In this document: positions 56,529 through 64,000 of the stretch, piece by piece
How the letters are laid out: every line of letters begins with the position of its first letter
Position numbering within the stretch: the stretch's first letter is position 1
NCBI GenBank assembly: GCA_017425245.1
Contig: JAFOOX010000022.1
Coordinates: 62,001-126,000 of the forward strand
DNA: 64,000 nucleotides
Direction of reading: 5' to 3'
Source: Gammaproteobacteria bacterium
GTDB taxonomy: Bacteria > Pseudomonadota > Gammaproteobacteria > Enterobacterales > Neiellaceae
Notes under the pieces: generated by a model
The model's input: the letters and a program-made list of their open reading frames with translations, nothing else
Database searches by the model: none
Told to the model about the DNA's origin: nothing
Translations under genes and position numbers: made by a program

Positions 56529-56815
56529 ACCAGCGGCAGCGCTGTATTTCCCACCCCTCGATCACCACCCGCACCACGTCAGCCAACCCACGGCCAGTCG
56601 GGTGTAGGGGTTGAGGCAACAGGACGTTGCCGAGAGCCGCTATGGGCCATGGATGGCGCATTGTGGCGACCCCGTAGCCCGGCAGAACAACCGACGGATA
56701 TTGATGGTGGTGATCGCGGGGACCGCCGGGATTGGTAAGGGCCGGGCGGGTCCGGCCCTTGCCCGGCCTGCGCCGGCCGGTCGGCGCTCTTATACAAATC
56801 GCCACGCGATTTGTC
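56529..56815 (+). ncRNA. Dispersed GGA-hairpin element, copy A5 (putative structured RNA)
   Basis: Plus strand proposed as sense. It begins CCAGCGGCAGCGCTGTA. H4 56615-56631 (GGCAAC-AGGAC-GTTGCC), H3 56636-56667 (GCCGC/GTGGC outer with a G-U pair in the sense strand, GCC/GGC inner, loop ATGGAT), H2 near 56732-56762 (GGTAAGGGCCGG, one G-U) and H1 GCGCCG/CGGCGC near 56768. Antisense to the flanking toxin and csiV genes. Confidence 0.55.
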
Positions 56816-56920
56816 TCAACGCCTGCGGCGCAGCCGCATTCTCAGGTATGAAGTACGAGATACGAGCAGCGAGCGCTGCATAGCCCCGCAGCTGCCGGGC
56901 TATGGCGCTGGTACTAGCGG

Positions 56921-57907
56921 TTATGGCGCAGCAGGCGCCGCCGCTGGTGCGGCCTCAACGCCATCGCGAACCTGCACAATCACCCCATACAGCGGGTGAT
57001 CGAGGTAGTAGGTTTCGCCTTTTTTCAGCGGGCGCAGCTGGGCCAGCGGGTAGGCGAACAGGAAGGGTTCGCTGCTGCTGGTGGGGGCGGTGTTGCTGGT
57101 TTCGTCGCCGACGGCCAGCACCTGAACATCACCTTCCACTTTCACTGCGCCGCTGCTCAGGCTGTCGTTACCGGAGGCAGTGGTGGTTGCCGTTTCGCCG
57201 TTGTCGCGCACCGGCACTGTGCCCGGCTGGCGCCACTGCAGGCTGGTTTCCACCACCAGCGCGCCGCTTCGATACAGGCTGAGGGTGCCATCCAGCTCCC
57301 AGCGCGGGGCCGGGCCGGTGATCAGGGGCTGGCCCAGTTCAGCGGCGGCTTCGGCCTGCAGATCGCCGACCAGATCGGTGGTCGGTTTGGCGGGCGGGGT
57401 AGGCGGCAGCTGGTAGCCATCGTCACCAAACTGCGGGCCATAGTTGCGGCCGCCGATCAGGCGCACCGGCAGGGCGGTGGTGCGGCTGGCGGCCAGCGCC
57501 TGCTGCCAGCCGGTATGCAGCAGCACCCGGTAGTTGCCCTGACTGGCCAGTTTGCTGCGGGCGTCAGCCAGTTTCAGCTGGTCGGCGGCAAGCAGGCGGA
57601 TGCCGTTGTCGGGCTGGGGCTCGACATTGGCACTGGTGATCACCGGCTCGATCTGATCCGGCAGCGGGCTCAGCTTGCAGGTGATGCCAGGGGTGTTGCA
57701 CGGCACCCAGGGGTAACGGCCGAGGGGCAGGCCGGCGCTGTCAAAGCGCTGGATCTGCTGACGGTCGGGCCAGGCTTCATCGACGCTGTCGGCGTTGATG
57801 GTGCGGGCAAAGACGATCACCTCCACCTCCAGCGGGGCGGCGCGACTGGTAGAGGCCCATAGCAGGGCGGCGGCCAGCAGCGGCAGGGCGATCAGATGAC
57901 GCATCAT
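56921..57907 (-). CDS. csiV: CsiV family protein (peptidoglycan-binding, exported)
   Basis: A 328-residue exported protein (signal MMRHLIALPLLAAALLWAST, cleavage near SRAA). The mature start LEVEVIVFART and the late segments GTLSLYRSGALVVETSLQWR and YYLDHPLYGVIVQVRDG are those of CsiV, an envelope protein of Vibrio and relatives linked to cell-wall integrity under D-amino-acid and osmotic stress. As in those genomes, it lies directly next to mfd; here its ATG overlaps the mfd stop. A Ser/Thr-rich linker near 245-280 and an Ala/Pro-rich tail are present. Confidence 0.8.
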   Translation of the reverse strand: MMRHLIALPLLAAALLWASTSRAAPLEVEVIVFARTINADSVDEAWPDRQQIQRFDSAGLPLGRYPWVPCNTPGITCKLSPLPDQIEPVITSANVEPQPDNGIRLLAADQLKLADARSKLASQGNYRVLLHTGWQQALAASRTTALPVRLIGGRNYGPQFGDDGYQLPPTPPAKPTTDLVGDLQAEAAAELGQPLITGPAPRWELDGTLSLYRSGALVVETSLQWRQPGTVPVRDNGETATTTASGNDSLSSGAVKVEGDVQVLAVGDETSNTAPTSSSEPFLFAYPLAQLRPLKKGETYYLDHPLYGVIVQVRDGVEAAPAAAPAAP

Positions 57908-60900
57908 GCAGAGACTCCTCGGGCTGAATGGGCGGTCGCCGCAGCCGGACCACCAAGGGCGGTGAGCAGACCGTCCACCGCTGCCAGCCGCTCGCTGGCG
58001 TTGTGGTTGGCACGGAACAGCCGCAACTTGCTGGCCCCTTCCAGTTTGTAGTCACTGGGGCGGGACTGAATGAGGCGGATAATAGCGGTCGGGTCAACGG
58101 CTGTCGATGAACGGAACTCGAGGCTGACCCCCTGGGGCCCGGCGTCGATGCGGCGCACCCCGATGGCCTCGGCCAGCTGACGCAAGCGGGCGATGGCAAA
58201 CAGGTTTTTGGCCTGCTCCGGCAACAGCCCGAAGCGGTCTATCATCTCCACCTTGAGCTCGTCGAGCCCCGCTTCGTCGTCGCAGCCGGCGATGCGCTTG
58301 TACAGCGACAGCCGCAGGTTGACGTCGGGGATGTAGTCATCGGGCAGCAACGCCGGGATGCGCAGCTCCAGTTCGGTGGCATCACCGAGCAGGGTGTCGT
58401 TGTCGATCTGGCGCCCTTCGCGCAGCGCCTTGACCGCCTCTTCCAGCATCTCCATGTAGAGCGAGAAGCCGATGGCATTGATCTGACCGGACTGATCATC
58501 CCCCAGCAGTTCGCCGGCACCACGGATCTCCAGATCGTGGGTGGCCAGGGCAAAGCCGGCCCCCAGATCCTGCAGCTGGGCCACCGCCTCCAGACGCTTG
58601 GCAGCATCGCCGGTGAGCAGCTTGGGCGGCGGCGTCATCAGGTAGGCATAGGCCTGATGGTGGCTGCGACCGACGCGACCACGCAGCTGATGGAGCTGGG
58701 CAAGGCCGAGATGATCGGCGCGGTTGATGATGATGGTGTTGGCCGAGGGGATGTCGATGCCGGTTTCGATGATGGTGGAGCAGAGCAGCACATTGAAGCG
58801 CTGGTGATAGAAGTCGCTCATCACCCCTTCCAGATCGCGCTCGCCCATCTGGCCGTGGGCCACCCGCATGCGCGCTTCGGGCACGATCTTCTGCAGCTTT
58901 TCCAGCTCGTTGGCGATGGTCTCCACCTCGTTATGGAGGTAGAACACCTGGCCGCCACGCAGCAGTTCGCGCATCACCGCTTCGCGGATGGTGGGGCCAT
59001 CCCATTGGCGGACAAAGGTACGCACCGCCAGCCGGCGGGCCGGCGGGGTGGCGATGATCGACAGATCACGCATGCCGCCAATGGCCAGATTGAGGGTGCG
59101 CGGAATGGGGGTGGCGGTGAGGGTGAGGATGTCGACATCGGCACGCAGCGCCTTGATCTGCTCCTTCTGGCGCACCCCGAAGCGGTGCTCCTCATCGACG
59201 ATCAGCAACCCCAGATCGGCGAATTTCACCTCTTTCTGCAGCAGCTTGTGGGTACCAATGACGATATCCACTTTGCCGGCAGCCAGATCCTCCAGCACCT
59301 TTTTCTGCTCGGCGGCCGAGCGGAAGCGCGACATCACCTCGATGCGCACCGGCTGGTTGGCAAAGCGGTCGCGGAAGTTCTCAAAGTGCTGCTGGGCGAG
59401 CAGGGTGGTGGGCACCAGCACCGCCACCTGCTTCTGGTTATGCACGGCAATAAAGGCGGCGCGCATCGCCACTTCGGTTTTGCCGAAGCCGACATCGCCA
59501 CAGACCAGCCGGTCCATGGCCACCGGCAGGCTCATGTCGCGCAGCACGGCGCCGATGGCGGCGGCCTGATCGGCGGTTTCGACATAGCGGAAATCGGCGG
59601 CGAAGGCGGTGTAGGCCGACTCGTCGATGGCAAAGGCAAAGCCCGGTTTGGCGGCGCGGCGGGCGTAGATCTCAAGCAGCTCGGCGGCCACATCGCGCAC
59701 CTGTTCGGCGGCTTTGGCGCGGGCCTTGGCCCAGGTTTCGCTGCCCAGCTTGTGCAGCGGCGGCTGGTCTGAATCACCGCTGTAACGGCTGATCAGATGA
59801 AGCGAGGCCACCGGCACATAGAGCTTGCTGCTGCCGGCGTACTCCAGCGCCATAAACTCGGCCTCGATGCCGCCAGCGGCCAGTTTCTCCAGCCCCAGAT
59901 AGCGGCCGACGCCATGGTTGACGTGCACCACCGGCTGGCCAACGCGCAGCTCGGCCAGATTGCGAATCAGCAGCTCGGGGTTGACCCCGCGCTCCCGCTC
60001 GCGGCTCTTGCTGCGCTGTTCGATGCGGGCACCGAACAGCTCCTGCTCGGTAATAAGGGCAAAGCCGCCGTCGTCATGGACAAAGCCCTGATGCCAGGGG
60101 CCGACCACCATGGCCGCCCGCTCGTCGCCAGCCAGAAAGGCCTCCAGCGACGGGGCGATATTCAGCGGCAGCTGATGGCGGGCCAGCAGCTCATGCACCT
60201 GTTCGCGGCGGCCGGCGGTTTCAGCCACCAGCAGCCAGCGGCCGCCAAACTGTTCGCTGAACTGGCGCAGCCGCGCCAGTGGATCGGCGCTGCCATGGTG
60301 GATCGCCAGATCAGGCAGAGTCCGGCAGCCGAAATCGACATGCACCTTGTCGCTGCTACCGCCGATCTGCACCCGGGGCAGCAGGTTCAACTGCTGGCCC
60401 AGCTCATCGCTTTTGAGGAACAGCGCTTCGGGCGGCAGCAGCGGACGCAGCGGATCGACGCGGCGGTCTTCATAGCGCTGGCGCAGATCCAGCCAGAACT
60501 GCTCGGCGCTGGCGTTGAGATCGCCAAGACCTATCGCCAAGGCGTTAGTGCCGAGGTAGTCGAACAGGGTGGCAGTGGCGTCGAAAAACAGCGGCAGGTA
60601 GTACTCGATACCGGCCGGTAGTGTTGACCGTGTTACCTGCTGGTAGAGCGAATCGCGGTGGTTGCTCACCTCAAACTGCTGGCGATAGCGGATGCGGAAA
60701 CCTTCGATGCCGCTGCTGTCGGTGGGAAACTCATGGGCCGGCAGCAGCCGGATCTGGTCGATAGCGGCCAGCGAACGCTGGCTCTCGACATCGAAGGGGC
60801 GGATCGAGTCCACCTCGTCATCGAGAAAATCGACGCGCAGCGGCTGGCTGGCGCCCATCGGGTAGAGATCGAGCAGCGAGCCGCGCACCGCATATTCGCC

Positions 60901-61389
60901 GTGCTCCAGCACCTGCTGTACCAACGCATAACCGGCCTGATTGAGCCGCTCGCGCATCTGCTCCAGCCCCAGCCGGTCGCCGGCCTTGAGCACCAGACTA
61001 TAGCGGTCGAGGAAGGCCGGTGGCGAGGTGCGCAGTAGCAGGGTGGTGACCGGCGCCAGCACGATGGCGCGTTGGCCGCTGCGCAGCTGATGGAGGGTGG
61101 CCAGACGCTGGGAGATGATGTCCTGGTGAGGCGAAAACTGGTCGTAGGGCAGGGTTTCCCAGTCGGGAAAGAGCAGCACCGGCAGACTGCCCTGCAGTGC
61201 CTGTAGCTCGCTCTCCAGCATCAGCGCGGTGGGGGTGTCGGCGGTGATCACCAGACAGGGGCCGCTGTGGGCGCTGGCTGCGGCGTGGATCGCCAGCGCC
61301 TGGCTGGCACCGGTCAGCCCGGCCCAGCGCAGGGGGGCCCCGGCCGCCTTGGGCAGGCCGGGGGCGAACAGGGATTTGGCGTTGGTCAT
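57904..61389 (-). CDS. mfd: Transcription-repair coupling factor Mfd
   Basis: 1161 residues, full length. UvrB-like N-terminal module (SGPCLVITADTPTALMLESE onward), RNA-polymerase-interacting domain (VGQPVVHVNHGVGRYLGLEK), the RecG-like translocase with Walker A CGDVGFGKTEVAMRAAF and DEEH box LLIVDEEHRFGV, motif III LTATPIPRTLN, motif VI QLRGRVGRSHHQAY, and the C-terminal UvrA-binding-like domain. It removes stalled RNA polymerase at lesions and recruits UvrA. The next gene upstream ends 7 nt before base 61396. Confidence 0.97.
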   Translation of the reverse strand: MTNAKSLFAPGLPKAAGAPLRWAGLTGASQALAIHAAASAHSGPCLVITADTPTALMLESELQALQGSLPVLLFPDWETLPYDQFSPHQDIISQRLATLHQLRSGQRAIVLAPVTTLLLRTSPPAFLDRYSLVLKAGDRLGLEQMRERLNQAGYALVQQVLEHGEYAVRGSLLDLYPMGASQPLRVDFLDDEVDSIRPFDVESQRSLAAIDQIRLLPAHEFPTDSSGIEGFRIRYRQQFEVSNHRDSLYQQVTRSTLPAGIEYYLPLFFDATATLFDYLGTNALAIGLGDLNASAEQFWLDLRQRYEDRRVDPLRPLLPPEALFLKSDELGQQLNLLPRVQIGGSSDKVHVDFGCRTLPDLAIHHGSADPLARLRQFSEQFGGRWLLVAETAGRREQVHELLARHQLPLNIAPSLEAFLAGDERAAMVVGPWHQGFVHDDGGFALITEQELFGARIEQRSKSRERERGVNPELLIRNLAELRVGQPVVHVNHGVGRYLGLEKLAAGGIEAEFMALEYAGSSKLYVPVASLHLISRYSGDSDQPPLHKLGSETWAKARAKAAEQVRDVAAELLEIYARRAAKPGFAFAIDESAYTAFAADFRYVETADQAAAIGAVLRDMSLPVAMDRLVCGDVGFGKTEVAMRAAFIAVHNQKQVAVLVPTTLLAQQHFENFRDRFANQPVRIEVMSRFRSAAEQKKVLEDLAAGKVDIVIGTHKLLQKEVKFADLGLLIVDEEHRFGVRQKEQIKALRADVDILTLTATPIPRTLNLAIGGMRDLSIIATPPARRLAVRTFVRQWDGPTIREAVMRELLRGGQVFYLHNEVETIANELEKLQKIVPEARMRVAHGQMGERDLEGVMSDFYHQRFNVLLCSTIIETGIDIPSANTIIINRADHLGLAQLHQLRGRVGRSHHQAYAYLMTPPPKLLTGDAAKRLEAVAQLQDLGAGFALATHDLEIRGAGELLGDDQSGQINAIGFSLYMEMLEEAVKALREGRQIDNDTLLGDATELELRIPALLPDDYIPDVNLRLSLYKRIAGCDDEAGLDELKVEMIDRFGLLPEQAKNLFAIARLRQLAEAIGVRRIDAGPQGVSLEFRSSTAVDPTAIIRLIQSRPSDYKLEGASKLRLFRANHNASERLAAVDGLLTALGGPAAATAHSARGVSA

Positions 61390-61395
61390 CGGCGA

Positions 61396-62274
61396 TCAGT
61401 CGCGATAACGGCGCAGCAGATCGCCATAGGCATCAATGCGGCGGTCACGCAGATAGGGCCAGATGCGGCGTACCGCTTCCGAGCGGGCCAGATCGACTTC
61501 GGCGGTGAGGATGGTTTCATCCTGGGTGTTGGCTTCGGCCAGCAGTTCGCCCTGCGGCCCGGCGACAAAGCTGGTGCCCCAGAACAGGGTGCCGGGGCCG
61601 CCGCTCGGGTCCGGCTCGTGGCCGATGCGGTTGCAGGAGAGCACCGGCAGGCCGTTGGCCACGGCATGGGCGCGCTGGCTGATCACCCAGGCCTGACGCT
61701 GGCGCTCTTGCTCGTCGCTGCTGTCGCGTGGGTCCCAGCCAATGGCGGTGGGGTAGATCAGCAGCTGGGCGCCGGCCATCGCCATCAGCCGCGCCGCTTC
61801 CGGGAACCACTGATCCCAGCACACCAGCACGCCGAGGCGGCCGACGGCGGTATCGATCGGCTCAAAACCGAGATCACCGGGGGTGAAGTAGAACTTCTCG
61901 TAGAAGCCCGGATCATCCGGGATATGCATCTTGCGGTATTTGCCGGCGATAGAGCCGTCGGCATCGAGCACCACGGCGGTGTTGTGGTAGAGGCCGGCGG
62001 CGCGCTTTTCAAACAGCGAGCTGACGATCACCACCTTCAGCTCTTTGGCCAAGGCGCCGAGCAGCTCGGTGGAGGGGCCGGGGATGGTTTCGGCCAGATC
62101 GAAGATGGCGGTGTCCTCGGTTTGGCAGAAGTAACGGCTGCGGTGCAGCTCCTGCAGCACGATCAGCTTGGCGCCACCAGCGGCGGCCTTACGGATCAGG
62201 GCGGCGCTGTGGGCCAGGTTAGCGGCCAGATCATCGCCACAGGCGTGCTGCAGCAGGGCTACGGGCAGAGTCAT
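61396..62274 (-). CDS. aguB: N-carbamoylputrescine amidase
   Basis: A 292-residue nitrilase-superfamily enzyme with the Glu-Lys-Cys triad: Glu in LIVLQELHRSRYFCQ, Lys in KYRKMHIPDD and Cys in VLVCWDQWFPEAAR. The ELHRSRYFCQ loop, FAGPQG and the SDEQERQRQAW segment are typical of AguB. It hydrolyses N-carbamoylputrescine to putrescine, CO2 and ammonia, the step after AguA, whose gene is 35 nt upstream on the same strand. Confidence 0.94.
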   Translation of the reverse strand: MTLPVALLQHACGDDLAANLAHSAALIRKAAAGGAKLIVLQELHRSRYFCQTEDTAIFDLAETIPGPSTELLGALAKELKVVIVSSLFEKRAAGLYHNTAVVLDADGSIAGKYRKMHIPDDPGFYEKFYFTPGDLGFEPIDTAVGRLGVLVCWDQWFPEAARLMAMAGAQLLIYPTAIGWDPRDSSDEQERQRQAWVISQRAHAVANGLPVLSCNRIGHEPDPSGGPGTLFWGTSFVAGPQGELLAEANTQDETILTAEVDLARSEAVRRIWPYLRDRRIDAYGDLLRRYRD

Positions 62275-62309
62275 GTCAGGGCTCCTCTCAAACTCGGTTC
62301 GGTCTGGCG

Positions 62310-63398
62310 TCAGGCCAGGGTGCCACGGGGAAACTGCATGGTGACGCAGTGCAGGCTGCCATGCTGTTTGATCAGCGGCAGGCAGTTGATGGCGATGATG
62401 GCGCGCTCGGGGTGAGCCTCGGCCACCACCGCCAGCGCCTGTTCATCGGCCGGGTCGTCATACACCGGCACCAGTACGGCATCGTTGATGATCAGGTAGT
62501 TGGCATAGGTAGCCGGCAGTCGGTGACCATCCTCGGCATAGACCGCCTTGGGCCAGGGCAGCTCGAGCAGGCGATAGCCGTGGCCATCGCTGGTCTTGAG
62601 TGCCTCAAGTTCGGCTTTCATCGCCTGCAGCTCGGCATAGTGCTCATCGGCCGGATCATCGCAGCTGACATAGACAATGGTTTCGCCGGGGGCGAGACGG
62701 GCCAGGGTGTCGATATGGCTGTCGGTGTCGTCGCCAGCCAGATAACCATGGCCCAGCCACAAGACGCGGTGGGCGCCCAGATGGTGCTTGAGGTGGGCTT
62801 CCGCCTCGGCCTTGGTCAGGCCGCCGTTGCGGTTGGGGTTGGTCAGGCAGGTGGCGGTGGTGAGGATGGTGCCAAAGCCATCGCTTTCGATGGCGCCCCC
62901 CTCCAGCTCCAGTGCGATCTCTGGCACCCGGGCCGCGCGGAATACGCCGGCCTGGGTCAGGTTGGCGGTGATGGCGTTATCCAGTTCTGCTGCAAACTTG
63001 CCGCCCCAACCGTTGAAACGGAAGGAGAGCGGCTGCACCCGGCCGTGGTACTCGACGGTGATGGCGCCATGATCGCGGGCCCAGGTGTCGTTGGTGGGGG
63101 CCACCACCAGCCGGCACTGTTCCAGATTGACGCCAGCATCGGTCAGCAGCTGGCGCACATGGCTGCGCAGCTCCGGATCATGGCAGACCACCAGCAGCCG
63201 TTCGAAACGGGTCACCGCCTTGGCGATGGCCACGAATACCGGCTCCACCTCATCAAGAATATCAGCCCAGTCGGTGGCGGCGTGGGGCCAGGTCAGCTGC
63301 ACCCCATCCTGCGGTTCCCATTCGGCCGGTAGGCGGAAATCGGGGTGGAGGTGATGGCTGTGATCGTGGTGGTCATGGCCGTGGTCACCGTGGCTCAT
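62310..63398 (-). CDS. aguA: Agmatine deiminase with His-rich N-terminus
   Basis: A 362-residue PAD/guanidino-modifying enzyme: FRLPAEWEPQDGVQLTWPHA at the start of the core, NDTWARDHGAI, ELEGGAIESDGFGTIL, HGYLAGDDTDSHIDTLARL (catalytic His/Asp) and the nucleophile Cys in QHGSLHCVTMQFPRG. It converts agmatine to N-carbamoylputrescine. The first 19 residues contain nine or more His alternating with Asp and Gly (MSHGDHGHDHHDHSHHLH), a possible metal-binding tail not needed for catalysis in the family. It overlaps the PilZ gene by four bases. Confidence 0.95.
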   Translation of the reverse strand: MSHGDHGHDHHDHSHHLHPDFRLPAEWEPQDGVQLTWPHAATDWADILDEVEPVFVAIAKAVTRFERLLVVCHDPELRSHVRQLLTDAGVNLEQCRLVVAPTNDTWARDHGAITVEYHGRVQPLSFRFNGWGGKFAAELDNAITANLTQAGVFRAARVPEIALELEGGAIESDGFGTILTTATCLTNPNRNGGLTKAEAEAHLKHHLGAHRVLWLGHGYLAGDDTDSHIDTLARLAPGETIVYVSCDDPADEHYAELQAMKAELEALKTSDGHGYRLLELPWPKAVYAEDGHRLPATYANYLIINDAVLVPVYDDPADEQALAVVAEAHPERAIIAINCLPLIKQHGSLHCVTMQFPRGTLA

Positions 63399-63949
63399 GG
63401 CTGCTCCTTTCGTGCGGCCCGCTCACGCAGCAAGCGGGTTTGTTGATGCAGGGTGGCGCGGATCAGCAGTTCCTGATCCTGCTCGCGCAGCCTGACAAAA
63501 CGGATACGGGTGCTGTCATCGTCATGGCTAACCACCTCGCCCAAGGCGTAGATGGCCACATGCTCGTCGCTGACAAACAGCTTGAGTTCGACCAAGGTGC
63601 CAGCGCTGTATGGCAGCCGGGTCTCGAGCACCAACTGATCGGCGCCTAGTTCGCGGCTGTAATGGCGGTACTCGGCCTGATCCTGCTGCATCAATACGTG
63701 GCCCATCACCGCATTGATCTTGCGGCTGAGCAGATTGAGGTAATCGGCCAGTTCGCGGGCAGTGTCGCCTACCAGTCGCAGGCCACGCAGGGCGCTGCTA
63801 TCGATGTTGGCCACATCGCTGGCGAGGCGGAAAATGTCAGGAATGCGGGCTTCAAACTCGGCCTGTTCGGGCAGTGCACTGCCCTCTGGCAGCGGCGTGA
63901 CATTGAGCGCCACGCGGTAGGGAATCGAGAAAAAGGCCGGAGATTCCAT
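63395..63949 (-). CDS. PilZ-like c-di-GMP-binding protein
   Basis: A 184-residue protein with an N-terminal helical part (SIPYRVALNVTPLPEG, TARELADYLNLLSRKINAVM) and a C-terminal beta-barrel (LVLETRLPYSAGTLVELKLF, AIYALGEVVSHDDDSTRIRF) like the PilZ proteins of this size in gammaproteobacteria. The RxxxR motif is not obvious (YRHYSR is a candidate), so c-di-GMP binding is uncertain. It starts the PilZ-aguA-aguB run, with an ATGA overlap to aguA. The last 51 bases of the window, upstream of it, show nothing further. Confidence 0.6.
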   Translation of the reverse strand: MESPAFFSIPYRVALNVTPLPEGSALPEQAEFEARIPDIFRLASDVANIDSSALRGLRLVGDTARELADYLNLLSRKINAVMGHVLMQQDQAEYRHYSRELGADQLVLETRLPYSAGTLVELKLFVSDEHVAIYALGEVVSHDDDSTRIRFVRLREQDQELLIRATLHQQTRLLRERAARKEQP

Positions 63950-64000
63950 GGGGCTGCCTGTTACTCTTGTTGCACTGCAAGGGGGCGCTTATTATCCACC

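Noticed and set aside
42946-56815. Chromosomal integron array (repeats as attC sites between accessory cassettes)
   Set aside because: Genes lie in both orientations, spacing is irregular, no consistent GTTRRRY/RYYYAAC core pairs flank the repeats and no integrase is present.

Overview
The window is a chromosomal segment of about 60% GC from a motile gammaproteobacterium. Supporting evidence is the thrS-infC-rpmI-rplT block with an AUU-started infC, rsmF, elyC, csiV-mfd and the aguA-aguB pair, together with a large chemosensory cluster. I do not assign a genus.

Layout. 1-12.4 kb is housekeeping: a MATE exporter cut by the window edge, fructosamine kinase, the translation operon, TatD, RsmF, a fused SpmA/SpmB-like membrane protein, Nif3 and ElyC. 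12.7-37.6 kb is almost entirely signal transduction: a LacI-type sensor histidine kinase without a DNA-binding domain, a receptor-like membrane protein ending in a receiver, a full chemosensory operon (MCP, STAS, REC-PP2C-HATPase, CheY, CheA, CheW, MCP, CheR, CheD, CheB), an Aer-type receptor, and a divergent pair of a REC-GGDEF cyclase and a 1961-residue hybrid kinase. 37.7-42.6 kb holds a second TatD, a lipoprotein hydrolase, a DUF350/transglutaminase pair and a CsdA-CsdE fusion.

42.6-56.9 kb is an accessory, repeat-rich region. Its genes are a SugE exporter, a REC-REC kinase, a lipase-like gene with a partner, a ParD/RelE-type toxin-antitoxin pair, an AT-rich TIGR04141/DUF6119-like gene, a decayed peptidoglycan amidase with its probable immunity gene (duplicated and truncated nearby), and a probable pore-forming toxin with immunity. 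Between them lie at least six near-complete copies, plus several fragments, of a dispersed element of about 250 nt. Copies in different subfamilies keep the same hairpins while changing the stem sequences in a compensatory way. Two neighbouring hairpins always present GGA in the loop, closed by a C-G pair, which is the signature of CsrA/RsmA binding sites. I consider this element family the most novel feature of the window. Short hairpins with a TGC triloop and 7-bp and 84-bp tandem repeats accompany it.

56.9-64 kb returns to core genes on the minus strand: csiV-mfd, then PilZ-aguA-aguB, which converts agmatine to putrescine.

The chemosensory operon looks self-contained: receptors, CheA/CheW, both adaptation enzymes and CheD, with an HsbR/HsbA-like partner switch that could couple the array to sigma-factor or c-di-GMP output. 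The cyclase, hybrid kinase and PilZ protein fit a lifestyle of switching between motile and attached states.
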